A stretch of 64,000 nt of DNA from Pseudobutyrivibrio sp. ACV-2 (GTDB taxonomy: Bacteria > Bacillota > Clostridia > Lachnospirales > Lachnospiraceae), in contig NZ_FNQZ01000007.1 of the NCBI RefSeq assembly GCF_900107545.1, forward strand, positions 136,408 through 200,407, read 5' to 3'. The notes below the pieces were generated by a model that had not been told where the DNA came from, made no database searches, and was given only the letters and a program-made list of their open reading frames with translations. How positions within the stretch are numbered: position 1 is the first letter of the stretch; each line of letters opens with the position of its first letter. Positions 24,989-32,894 of this stretch are shown piece after piece. The position numbers were made by a program, and so were the translations under genes.

Positions 24989-26265
24989 TATTGTACATCT
25001 TTATTTATGAAGTTGCTTTTATATTTAGAATATACGATTTTCTGTGCACGGTATAATCCAGAGTAGCCTGATACCCAGTAACTAAATGCCACAGCAAGCA
25101 AGAAATATGGCATAGGTTCGTAGCCAAATAGCTCAAAGCAAATTAATAGACTAGAGATAGGACAATTAGTAACTCCACAAAATAATGCACCCATACCAAC
25201 GGCTGCCACGAGTGGAGCAGGAAGTCCAAGTAGAGGTCCAACTGCAGCACCAAAGGTGGCTCCTATAAAAAGAGTTGGAACGATTTCTCCGCCTTTATAT
25301 CCACAGGATAATGTAAGCGTTGTAAATATTATTTTTAAAAGGAAAAAATGAAGTCCTATAGCTGCTCCGGTAAAACAGGATTCGATGATTGCAGTGCCGG
25401 TACTGTTATAGGTCTGAGAACCTACCAGTAGGGTGAGTAATAATACAGATGTACCACCGATTACGGCTTTTAAGTATGGATTGGTAAGCTTTGTTGCTAA
25501 AAACTCTTCGTATTTATGCAGGCAGGTGCAAAAAAGTATGGAAACAAATCCACATAAAACAGCAAAAATGCTAATGAGAACAGCATTTTGTATTCCAAAT
25601 GTTGGGATAAGTGGGATGATATAATCCTCTGCTCCAAGTCCAAAGTACGATGCTACGGCTCTAGCAACGAGAGAAGAAATAACACAAGGTACAAGTGCTG
25701 CATAATGCATTATTCCTACGGAAATAACCTCCATTGAAAATATTGCAGCTGCCATAGGAGTTCCAAAGAGGGCGGAAAAGGCAGCACTCATGCCGCACAT
25801 TATCATAGTTTTTTTATCAGTGGGATTTAGCCTTAAGACTCTTCCGATTCCAACGCCGATGGATCCGCCCATCTGTAGAGCGGCACCTTCACGACCGGCA
25901 GAACCACCTACAAGATGTGTGATAAGAGTTGCTATAAAAATGAGAGGGGCCAATCTAAATGGAAGTTTTACATCCGATTGTATAGCTGCAATGACAGTAT
26001 TTGTGCCGCTATCTTTTTCTTTTAGCACTTTTTTATAGATAAATGTGATTATTACTGCTCCGACAGGCAGGAAAAATATCAGCCAAGGATATGCCTCCCT
26101 AGTTTTGATTACATATCTCATAGAGAGACCAAATGCAGTGGCAAATGCGCCTACCACAAGACCTACTATAATGGCGGCTAATGTCCAGCTGAGGACAGAT
26201 AAAGCTCGTTTGCTGTTATGGTCTAATTTATGTACAGCTTTTTCTTTTAAATTATGATTGATCAT
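24988..26265 (-). CDS. CLC-family chloride/anion channel or antiporter
   Basis: This 425-residue integral membrane protein has the CLC signature region GGSAGREGAALQMGGSIG and FGTPMAAAIFSMEV, and about ten or more hydrophobic helices. The usual GSGIP and GREGP motifs are replaced by DSGTNTVI and GREGAALQ, so it belongs to a divergent CLC branch; the branch that exports fluoride also departs at these sites, but no fluoride riboswitch is visible upstream. A cytoplasmic CBS pair is absent. The start at 26265 is preceded by AAAGG on the minus strand. It is a single gene converging on the GH36 operon. Confidence 0.85.
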   Translation of the reverse strand: MINHNLKEKAVHKLDHNSKRALSVLSWTLAAIIVGLVVGAFATAFGLSMRYVIKTREAYPWLIFFLPVGAVIITFIYKKVLKEKDSGTNTVIAAIQSDVKLPFRLAPLIFIATLITHLVGGSAGREGAALQMGGSIGVGIGRVLRLNPTDKKTMIMCGMSAAFSALFGTPMAAAIFSMEVISVGIMHYAALVPCVISSLVARAVASYFGLGAEDYIIPLIPTFGIQNAVLISIFAVLCGFVSILFCTCLHKYEEFLATKLTNPYLKAVIGGTSVLLLTLLVGSQTYNSTGTAIIESCFTGAAIGLHFFLLKIIFTTLTLSCGYKGGEIVPTLFIGATFGAAVGPLLGLPAPLVAAVGMGALFCGVTNCPISSLLICFELFGYEPMPYFLLAVAFSYWVSGYSGLYRAQKIVYSKYKSNFINKDVQ

Positions 26266-26510
26266 TGTTGTTGCCTTTCTAATTTGATAACTATCATATA
26301 TGCTAACATTAAAATGAATAATATGAAAGATATTAAAAAATGATAAAGTTATCCCATGCTTTGCAAATTTAAATCCTGTTTATACTGATTGGGAACAGCC
26401 CAAAATGCTTGGGATTTAAGGGGACAGTTAAAAACCACACACTATGAAACAAGAGGCTGATGATAGTACAAATAATAAAAAAAGTATTAAAAAGTTTAAC
26501 AGCTACCTCA

Positions 26511-26538
26511 TTGTATTTAGTTCTCATGTGAGTATAAT
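26511..26538 (+). promoter_or_regulatory. Promoter of the DUF5692-like membrane protein gene
   Basis: TTGTAT (26511-26516), 16 bp, TATAAT (26533-26538) lies about 60 bases before the start codon. The -10 is perfect. Confidence 0.65.
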
Positions 26539-26558
26539 TAATTAGCAGAGGAGAGAAA

Positions 26559-26582
26559 ATGTGTTTCTCAATATTATATTAA
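26559..26582 (+). CDS. Possible seven-residue leader peptide (MCFSILY)
   Basis: Within the short leader, GAGGAG precedes ATG at 26559 and the frame reads MCFSILY then TAA. The stop codon abuts the AAGGAGG ribosome binding site of the membrane protein gene. It may be a coupling or regulatory mini-ORF, or chance. Confidence 0.3.
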   Translation: MCFSILY

Positions 26583-26598
26583 TAAGGAGGATGGAAAA

Positions 26599-27711
26599 AT
26601 GTTTTTCCAAATTAATAATCTTTGGCAGATTTTAGGCTGGTGCCTCGTATTTGCCGGCTTAATTGTTATGAACGAACTTGGTCGTCGTACTAAGCTTGGC
26701 GGTATGATTATTTTTGTAATCATCCCATGTATTCTCACAGTTTACTTCATTCTTGCACATGTTGGTATGTTTGGTGGAGCAGCTAACCCTACAGTTGCTT
26801 ATATGGATGGATGGTTCCATTACTTTAAGCTTTATGCAGCAGACATCGGATGTGTCGGCTTCATGATGATTAAGTACAAGTGGGGCATTGGTAAAGAAAA
26901 ATGGTTCGCTTGGTGGCCATGGTTCATCGTTGCAGCTAATATCATGATTGCAAACGTTTCTGATATGGAATCAGCCCTCGCAGCTTATGCAATTACTGGT
27001 GATTTCTCAGGTGCTTGGTGGGCTTCAAACGAAGGTGTATTCATCTACGGTGGATGGTGGAACGTTGTTAACGCTATCGCTGGTCTTATCAACATCTTCT
27101 GTATGACAGGTTGTGTAAAGCTTTACACATCAAAAGACAAGAATCAGTCAGATATGATCTGGCCTGATATGACAATCTGGTTTATCATCGCTTATGATGT
27201 ATGGAACTTTGAGTACACATACTTAAATCTCCCAACACATACATGGTACTGTGGTGTTGCACTTCTTCTTGCTCCTACATTTGCTAATGCTCTTTGGAAC
27301 AAGGGTGCATGGATTCAGAACCGTGCAAACACACTTGCTATCTGGTGTATGTGGGCTCAGGTAGTACCTCTTTTCCAGCTTAAGGGTACATTCGCAGCTG
27401 TTCTTCCACGTGTTTATGGTGGCGCAGTTGAGGCTGGTGTTACTACTATGGACCTCTACGAAAAGGCTATCGGTCTTTACAATGCAGGCCAGGGCAAGAC
27501 AGTAGCAGCTGGTGATGCTATCGCAGCTATGGGAATCACAGCTGACCCTTCAATGCAGGGCTTTGTAGCAATGATGGCACTTGCAGTTAACGTTGTTTGT
27601 ATCGCAGTTATCATCAGAAATTCTATCAGAATTGGTGGAAATCCATATTCTAACCAGGTATTCGTTGGAACAAAGGATTTTGATGAAGCTATGGCGCGTG
27701 TTGCCAGATAA
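26599..27711 (+). CDS. Conserved multi-pass membrane protein of unknown function (DUF5692-like)
   Basis: This 370-residue protein is very hydrophobic and tryptophan-rich, with about eight or nine membrane helices and no signal peptidase site. Recognisable segments are MNELGRRTKLGG, KWFAWWPWFIVAAN, IIAYDVWNFEYTYLN and the C-terminal NPYSNQVFVGTKDFDEAM. It resembles the uncharacterised DUF5692 family; I cannot assign a substrate or activity. Codon use is of the highly expressed type seen in ptsG and alaS here, the ribosome binding site AAGGAGG is strong, and it stands alone between a good promoter and a hairpin terminator, all pointing to an abundant protein. Confidence 0.75.
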   Translation: MFFQINNLWQILGWCLVFAGLIVMNELGRRTKLGGMIIFVIIPCILTVYFILAHVGMFGGAANPTVAYMDGWFHYFKLYAADIGCVGFMMIKYKWGIGKEKWFAWWPWFIVAANIMIANVSDMESALAAYAITGDFSGAWWASNEGVFIYGGWWNVVNAIAGLINIFCMTGCVKLYTSKDKNQSDMIWPDMTIWFIIAYDVWNFEYTYLNLPTHTWYCGVALLLAPTFANALWNKGAWIQNRANTLAIWCMWAQVVPLFQLKGTFAAVLPRVYGGAVEAGVTTMDLYEKAIGLYNAGQGKTVAAGDAIAAMGITADPSMQGFVAMMALAVNVVCIAVIIRNSIRIGGNPYSNQVFVGTKDFDEAMARVAR

Positions 27712-27731
27712 ATTTATAACTTTGCTTTTAG

Positions 27732-27762
27732 TAGGCCTAGACAGATGTTCTGTCTGGGCCTA
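27732..27762 (+). terminator. Hairpin terminator after the DUF5692-like gene
   Basis: TAGGCCTAGACAGA (27732-27745) pairs over 14 bp (one G-U) with TCTGTCTGGGCCTA (27749-27762) around a 3-base loop. The following TTGTGTT is a weak U-tract. Confidence 0.7.
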
Positions 27763-27765
27763 TTG

Positions 27766-27774
27766 TGTTATAAT
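27766..27774 (+). promoter_or_regulatory. Extended -10 promoter for the MBL-fold gene
   Basis: TGTTATAAT (27766-27774) matches the extended -10 pattern TGnTATAAT and lies just after the preceding terminator. No good -35 is seen. Confidence 0.4.
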
Positions 27775-27805
27775 GGACAGCAGTATGATGAAAAGGGTGT
27801 AAATA

Positions 27806-28567
27806 ATGTATAAAGTATATTACATAATGCATAGCTGTTTTTTGGTTGAGCTTGAGGACAGATATTTACTATTTGATTATTTTAATAAAGAAGTTGTCAA
27901 AGACACAGTTGTATTTAAGGGAGGCTTGCCGACGCTTAATCCTGAAAAATATTTATATGTATTTTCAAGTCACAGCCATAAGGACCATTGGTGGATAGAG
28001 ACTTTAAGGTGGGCAAATGATCGGGGGAATATCCACTATATTTTGTCGAAGGATATTAAGCTAGGAAGAAACTTCCTAATTAGAAACGGATTTGATTTAT
28101 CTATCAGAGATAAGATTACATTTGTGGCACCTCTAAAAAAATATCATGTAGATGATATGACTATCGAAACACTTCGTTCCACTGATTCAGGTGTAGCCTT
28201 TGTGATAAATGTTAATGATATGAATATATATCATGCAGGGGACTTAAACTGGTGGAATGCTGAAGGTAGAGGTGAGCTTTATGGTGAGGTATATGGCAGG
28301 GAATATAAAAGGGCTCTAAGGCCTATCACAAACAGACACTTTGATTTAGGCTTTGTGGTATTGGATTCCCGTATGGGAGAGGATGGATACTTCCTTGGAA
28401 TGGAGCACTTTATAAAAAATATAGATTGTGACCACATCTTCCCTATGCATATGTGGGGAGAATATAAATGGGTGGAGAGATTTAAAAGTCGCCCTGGTAT
28501 TGCAAATCTTAAAGACAGAGTAGTAGATATAGACCAGGAAAATATGTTATTTGAAATCGAGGATTAG
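27806..28567 (+). CDS. MBL-fold metallohydrolase-like protein
   Basis: This 253-residue protein has the metallo-beta-lactamase fold signature HSHKDHW (HxHxDH, about residues 53-59), a downstream metal-ligand segment IYHAGDLNWW and a C-terminal HMWGEYKW with a further candidate histidine ligand. Such proteins hydrolyse varied esters, phosphodiesters or lactones, and the substrate here is not known. No signal peptide is seen. Its end overlaps or abuts the DNA glycosylase gene, so the two are cotranscribed. Confidence 0.82.
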   Translation: MYKVYYIMHSCFLVELEDRYLLFDYFNKEVVKDTVVFKGGLPTLNPEKYLYVFSSHSHKDHWWIETLRWANDRGNIHYILSKDIKLGRNFLIRNGFDLSIRDKITFVAPLKKYHVDDMTIETLRSTDSGVAFVINVNDMNIYHAGDLNWWNAEGRGELYGEVYGREYKRALRPITNRHFDLGFVVLDSRMGEDGYFLGMEHFIKNIDCDHIFPMHMWGEYKWVERFKSRPGIANLKDRVVDIDQENMLFEIED

Positions 28568-28568
28568 A

Positions 28569-29408
28569 ATGGTATTTAGTAAGATGCTTTCAGCAGAAGA
28601 ATTTAATCCTGAAGTTATAATGAATTCAGGCCAGGTATTTAGAATGAAGCGCGAGACAAAGGGCGCTGATGGGATGCCTGATACCTATAGTGCATGTTCG
28701 GGAAGTTATGACATATATTTTTATCTGAATAACAAGACAGATGAATGGGACTTTGCATGCGATGAAAATGCCTGGGAGTTCTGGCAGCAATATTTCGATT
28801 TTGCTACAGATTATGTCAAATATAACGACGATATTAGAAAAAGTAACGATTCGTTTTTGAAGGATGCCTTAAAGGATTCCTTTGGTATGAGAATCTTACG
28901 ACAGGATTTGTGGGAAGTATTTATTTCTTATGTTATATCACAAAATAATAATATCCCAAAGATTAAAAAATCAATTCAGACTTTATGTGACAGATATTCA
29001 GACGGAATTCATTTTCCAAAGCCTGAAGATTTAGCTTATATCCCTGAAAGTGAACTTATGAATGGTACAGCTTTAGGCTACAGGGCAGATTATATCATAG
29101 GTATTTCAAAAGCAGTGGTAGATGGTAAGCTTGATATCAAAAGTATCAGTAAGCTGCCTTATGATAAAGCCTACAAGAGCCTCCTTGAAATAAAGGGTAT
29201 TGGGCCAAAGGTTGCCAATTGTATTATGCTTTATGGTTTTCATTTTATGGAAAGCTACCCAATAGATACCTGGATGAAAAAGATAATAACCGAGGATTAT
29301 GCACAGTATTCTCAAAAAGAGTATTTGGATTACATCAATAATACATACCCAGGATTTCAGGGGTATGTTCAACAACTTCAGTTTTATCATAAGAGAAATT
29401 TACGATGA
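28569..29408 (+). CDS. OGG1-type 8-oxoguanine DNA glycosylase / AP lyase
   Basis: This protein of 279 residues carries the helix-hairpin-helix-GPD module of the family: LLEIKGIGPKVANCIMLYGF with the catalytic lysine, followed by YPIDTWMKKI with the essential aspartate. The N-terminal NSGQVFRM and the YVISQNNNIPKIKKSI segments match the OGG1 branch. It removes oxidised guanine from DNA. The start is placed at ATG 28569, five bases after a GAGGA site; an upstream TTG at 28551 would overlap the MBL gene by 17 bases. No terminator separates it from the previous gene. Confidence 0.87.
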   Translation: MVFSKMLSAEEFNPEVIMNSGQVFRMKRETKGADGMPDTYSACSGSYDIYFYLNNKTDEWDFACDENAWEFWQQYFDFATDYVKYNDDIRKSNDSFLKDALKDSFGMRILRQDLWEVFISYVISQNNNIPKIKKSIQTLCDRYSDGIHFPKPEDLAYIPESELMNGTALGYRADYIIGISKAVVDGKLDIKSISKLPYDKAYKSLLEIKGIGPKVANCIMLYGFHFMESYPIDTWMKKIITEDYAQYSQKEYLDYINNTYPGFQGYVQQLQFYHKRNLR

Positions 29409-29513
29409 TTTCTCACTGAAAATTCAAAAATTCGTATGGAATTTAAAAATGCATTAGATTATAATTAGTGTAAGTATGCAATAAAGATTTTGGAAATTAG
29501 AGGAGGAACTGCT

Positions 29514-29672
29514 ATGTCTGCATTTTTATCTAGTTTTGCAAGTTATCTTATCAAAATGATCATACTCGTTGCGTTGGGTATATGTGGTGGCTTCATTGGT
29601 GTAAAGCTTCGCAAATCCAACGACAGAAAGAAGGGTATCAACACAATGGCAGATACACCTTCCGAGGAATAA
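29514..29672 (+). CDS. Small single-pass membrane protein (52 residues)
   Basis: The frame encodes 52 residues with one hydrophobic helix (LIKMIILVALGICGGFIGV, about residues 11-30), then a basic patch KLRKSNDRKK and a polar tail. The ATG at 29514 follows AGAGGAGGA at ideal spacing; a frame extension to 29490 is not needed. It lies 19 bases before alaS and probably shares its transcript. The N-terminus-out, basic-inside pattern suggests a small inner-membrane protein. No function is recognised. Confidence 0.75.
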   Translation: MSAFLSSFASYLIKMIILVALGICGGFIGVKLRKSNDRKKGINTMADTPSEE

Positions 29673-29691
29673 TTTTTGGAGGACTTTTGTT

Positions 29692-32343
29692 TTGAATAAT
29701 GGTGTAAATGATTTACGACGCGCCTACTTGGAGTTCTTTGAGAGCAAGGATCATCTTTGCCTCAACAGCTTTTCTCTTGTACCACAAAATGACAACTCTT
29801 TGTTGCTCATAAATGCTGGTATGGCCCCACTTAAGCCATACTTCACAGGTCAGGAGATTCCACCAAGAAAGCGCGTTACTACATGTCAAAAATGTGTTAG
29901 AACAGGAGACATTGATAACGTAGGTAAGACAGCTCGCCATCTTACATTCTTTGAGATGCTTGGTAACTTCTCATTTGGCGACTATTTTAAGCACGAAGCT
30001 ATTGCTTGGTCTTGGGAATTCCTTACTGAGGTATTAAAGCTTGATCCAAATCGTCTCTATCCATCTATCTATGGCGAGGACGAGGAAGCTTTTGAAATTT
30101 GGACTAAGGAAGTGGGAGTTGCTCCAGAGCGCATTACTCGTTTCTACCGTGATCCTGAGACAGGTGAATGTGATAATTTCTGGGAGCACGGTGCTGGTCC
30201 TTGCGGTCCTTGCTCAGAGATTTATTATGACCGTGGTGAGAAATATGGCTGTGGTAAGCCAGATTGTAAGGTTGGTTGTGATTGCGACCGTTACATGGAG
30301 GTTTGGAACAACGTATTCACACAGTTTAATGGTGATGGTCACGGCGGTTATGAGGAGCTTGCTCAGAAGAATATCGATACAGGTATGGGCCTTGAGCGTC
30401 TTGCTGTAGTTATGCAGGATGTTGACTCTGTTTTTGATATCGATACTATGAAGGCTATTCGTGACAAGATTTGTGAGATGTCAGGCAAGAAGTATCAGGT
30501 AGATGCTCTTGATGATGTTTCTATCCGTCTTATCACTGATCATATTCGTTCATCTACATTCCTTGTATCTGATGGTGTTACACCTTCAAACGAGGGTAGA
30601 GGCTATGTTCTTCGTCGTCTTATCAGACGTGCTGCAAAGCACGGTAGAGCTCTTGGTATTGATGGTATTTTCATGGCAAAGCTTTCTGAGACTGTTATCA
30701 ATGAATGTAAGGATGGCTATCCAGAGCTTTGGGAAAAGAGAGAATTCATCTTCAAGACTCTTACAGCCGAAGAAGAGCAGTTCAACAAGACTATCGATAA
30801 GGGTCTTGAAATCCTTGCAAAGATGGAAGATGAGCTTAAGGCATCTGGCTCAAAGGAGCTTTCTGGTGAGAACACATTCAAGCTTTACGATACTTATGGA
30901 TTCCCTGTAGATCTTACAGCAGAAATCCTTGAGGAAAAGGGCTTCTCATATGATGCTGCAGGCTTTGAAGCTTGTATGGAAGAGCAGAGACAGAAGGCTC
31001 GTGCTGCTCGAAAAGAAACAAATTACATGGGTGCTGATGCATCTGTTTATGACGATATTGATCTTTCTGTTACATCTGAGTTTGTTGGCTATGACAAGAC
31101 TACATCTGAGTCTACAGTCACAGTACTTACTACAGAGACAGAAATCGTTGACACAATCACAGAAGGTACTGTTGGAACAATCATCGTTCCAGAAACACCT
31201 TTCTACGCTACAATGGGTGGACAGACTGGTGATACTGGTATCATCTGCACACCAAATGGTGAGTTTGAAGTAAAAGATACAATCAAGCTTAAGGGTGGCA
31301 AAATCGGTCATGTTGGTGAAATGAAGTCAGGCATGATTAAGACTGGTGATAAGGTTACACTTAAGGTTGATGCTGCAAGACGTGCTCGCATCTGCAAGAA
31401 CCATTCAGCTACTCACCTTCTTCAGAAGGCACTTCGTGAGGTGCTTGGTACACACGTAGAGCAGAAGGGTTCATTCCAGGATGCTGACAGAACACGTTTC
31501 GATTTTTCTCACTTCTCAGCAATGACAGCAGAAGAGATCGCAAAGGTTGAAAAGATGGTTAACGACAAGATTGCTGAAGGACTTGCAGTTACTACAGCTA
31601 TCATGTCTATCGACGAAGCTAAGAAGTCAGGAGCCATGGCTCTCTTCGGAGAAAAGTACGGCGATGAAGTTCGCGTAGTTAAGATGGGCGACTTCTCAAC
31701 GGAGCTTTGTGGTGGTACACATGTATCTAATACATCTGAGATTTCTGCATTCAAGATTCTTTCAGAGAGTGGTGTAGCAGCTGGTACTCGTCGTATCGAA
31801 GCTATCACAGGTGCAGCTGTATTTGAACACTATGCTGACATTGAGGCGAAGCTTAATGCTGCAGCTGCAGCTCTTAAGTGTCAGCCAGCAGATGTAGAGG
31901 AAAAAATCGCACATCTTCAGAAGCAGCTCAAGGAAACAAATTCTGAGCTTGAGTCTATGAAGGCTAAGGCAGCACAGGCTGCAGTAGGCGATGTTATGGA
32001 ATCTGTAGTTGAAGTTAAGGGCGTTAAGCTTCTTGCTACATCAGTTGCAGGTGTTGACATGAACGGACTTCGCGACCTTGGAGATGACCTCAAGACTAAG
32101 CTTGGAGAGGGCGTTATCGTTCTTGCATCTGACTGTGATGGCAAGGTTAATCTTGTAGTTATGGTTACAGATGATGCTCAGTCAAAGGGAGCACACGCGG
32201 GAAATCTAGTAAAGGCTATTGCACCAAAGGTCGGCGGTGGCGGCGGTGGTCGTCCAAACATGGCTCAGGCCGGCGGTAAGAATCCAGCAGGAATTAATGA
32301 TTGCCTTGCTGAAGCAAAGAATGTACTTGAAGGTATGCTTTAA
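29692..32343 (+). CDS. alaS: Alanine--tRNA ligase
   Basis: This 883-residue synthetase has the class II catalytic core (ARHLTFFEMLGNFSFGDYF, GPCGPCSEIYYDRG, GRGYVLRRLIRRA), the editing domain with NHSATHLL and ELCGGTHV zinc-ligand motifs, a coiled-coil linker, and the C-terminal DHHA1 domain with a Gly-rich VGGGGGGRPNMAQAGG. A CGKPDCKVGCDCD insertion near residue 183 looks like a metal-binding loop seen in some clostridial AlaRS. The start is TTG at 29692, nine bases after GGAGG. No T-box leader is visible. Confidence 0.96.
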   Translation: MNNGVNDLRRAYLEFFESKDHLCLNSFSLVPQNDNSLLLINAGMAPLKPYFTGQEIPPRKRVTTCQKCVRTGDIDNVGKTARHLTFFEMLGNFSFGDYFKHEAIAWSWEFLTEVLKLDPNRLYPSIYGEDEEAFEIWTKEVGVAPERITRFYRDPETGECDNFWEHGAGPCGPCSEIYYDRGEKYGCGKPDCKVGCDCDRYMEVWNNVFTQFNGDGHGGYEELAQKNIDTGMGLERLAVVMQDVDSVFDIDTMKAIRDKICEMSGKKYQVDALDDVSIRLITDHIRSSTFLVSDGVTPSNEGRGYVLRRLIRRAAKHGRALGIDGIFMAKLSETVINECKDGYPELWEKREFIFKTLTAEEEQFNKTIDKGLEILAKMEDELKASGSKELSGENTFKLYDTYGFPVDLTAEILEEKGFSYDAAGFEACMEEQRQKARAARKETNYMGADASVYDDIDLSVTSEFVGYDKTTSESTVTVLTTETEIVDTITEGTVGTIIVPETPFYATMGGQTGDTGIICTPNGEFEVKDTIKLKGGKIGHVGEMKSGMIKTGDKVTLKVDAARRARICKNHSATHLLQKALREVLGTHVEQKGSFQDADRTRFDFSHFSAMTAEEIAKVEKMVNDKIAEGLAVTTAIMSIDEAKKSGAMALFGEKYGDEVRVVKMGDFSTELCGGTHVSNTSEISAFKILSESGVAAGTRRIEAITGAAVFEHYADIEAKLNAAAAALKCQPADVEEKIAHLQKQLKETNSELESMKAKAAQAAVGDVMESVVEVKGVKLLATSVAGVDMNGLRDLGDDLKTKLGEGVIVLASDCDGKVNLVVMVTDDAQSKGAHAGNLVKAIAPKVGGGGGGRPNMAQAGGKNPAGINDCLAEAKNVLEGML

Positions 32344-32362
32344 TAAAAATTCTTGATAATTA

Positions 32363-32394
32363 AGGAGTTTCTTAGTTTTAGGAAACTCCTTTTT
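32363..32394 (+). terminator. Intrinsic terminator after alaS
   Basis: AGGAGTTTC (32363-32371) pairs with GAAACTCCT (32382-32390), followed by five T residues. Confidence 0.88.
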
Positions 32395-32534
32395 GGGCGA
32401 AATATAATCTGCAATGGCATATCCAAAGAAACAACACCATAGGAATGATGATGGTAGATATACTAGCTTTGAAGCTTAAAACATAATTTTTTTTATAATA
32501 AAATACTAGAAGTCGTAAAATTGTGTGATTATTG

Positions 32535-32562
32535 TTGACAAAATAGAAATATATGCTAAAAT
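32535..32562 (+). promoter_or_regulatory. Promoter of rpsU
   Basis: A perfect TTGACA (32535-32540), 16 bp and TAAAAT (32557-32562) lie about 60 bases before the rpsU start. Confidence 0.78.
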
Positions 32563-32626
32563 GCTTGTTAGTGCTTTTAGATTAATGAGTACAAGTCCCC
32601 AAATGGAGGGAGGTTAGGATTAGACT

Positions 32627-32800
32627 ATGTCATATGTTACAGTTAAAGAAAACGAGTCATTAGACAGCGCTCTTCGTAGATTTAAGAGAAACTGTGCTAA
32701 GGCTGGCATCCAGCAGGAGATTCGTAAACGTGAGCACTATGAGAAGCCTTCAGTAAAGCGTAAGAAGAAGTCTGAGGCTGCTAGAAAGCGTAAATACTAA
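32627..32800 (+). CDS. rpsU: 30S ribosomal protein S21
   Basis: A 57-residue ORF too short for many gene callers. It begins [20 protein letters not shown] and continues with the basic C-terminus [20 protein letters not shown], typical of bacterial S21. A GGAGGGAGG site precedes the ATG, and the gene has its own promoter and terminator. S21 binds the platform of the small ribosomal subunit and helps initiation. Confidence 0.97.
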   Translation: MSYVTVKENESLDSALRRFKRNCAKAGIQQEIRKREHYEKPSVKRKKKSEAARKRKY

Positions 32801-32827
32801 TTTACCGCTTGCAATTTTGAATTTATG

Positions 32828-32855
32828 GCCTGTACCTTGCGGTACAGGCTATTTT
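32828..32855 (+). terminator. Intrinsic terminator after rpsU
   Basis: GCCTGTACC (32828-32836) pairs perfectly with GGTACAGGC (32841-32849) around the loop TTGC, followed by TATTTTT. Confidence 0.92.
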
Positions 32856-32894
32856 TCGGTTTATCTATAGAAATGTTTTTATTTGGAGGTTTAG

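Larger units (their letters stand above)
26266..26598. other. 333-base divergent intergenic region between the CLC gene and the DUF5692-like gene
   Basis: Two GATAA palindromes are present: TGATAACTATCA at 26285-26296 and GATAAAGTTATC at 26342-26353. The second overlaps a possible minus-strand promoter (TTTGCA 26367-26362, TATCAT 26345-26340). The right part carries the plus-strand promoter at 26511-26538 and a seven-codon leader ORF. The stretch from about 26380 to 26500 shows nothing I can assign. Confidence 0.5.

Noticed and set aside
26266-26598. Fluoride riboswitch upstream of the CLC gene
   Set aside because: No conserved fluoride aptamer segments are visible on the minus strand upstream of the gene.
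29409-29691. T-box leader for alaS
   Set aside because: No T-box sequence or long leader hairpins; a small ORF occupies the region directly upstream.
30041-31311. Several frames of 110-135 residues inside alaS
   Set aside because: Shifted or antisense frames within a certain gene with Leu/Val/Ser-biased composition.
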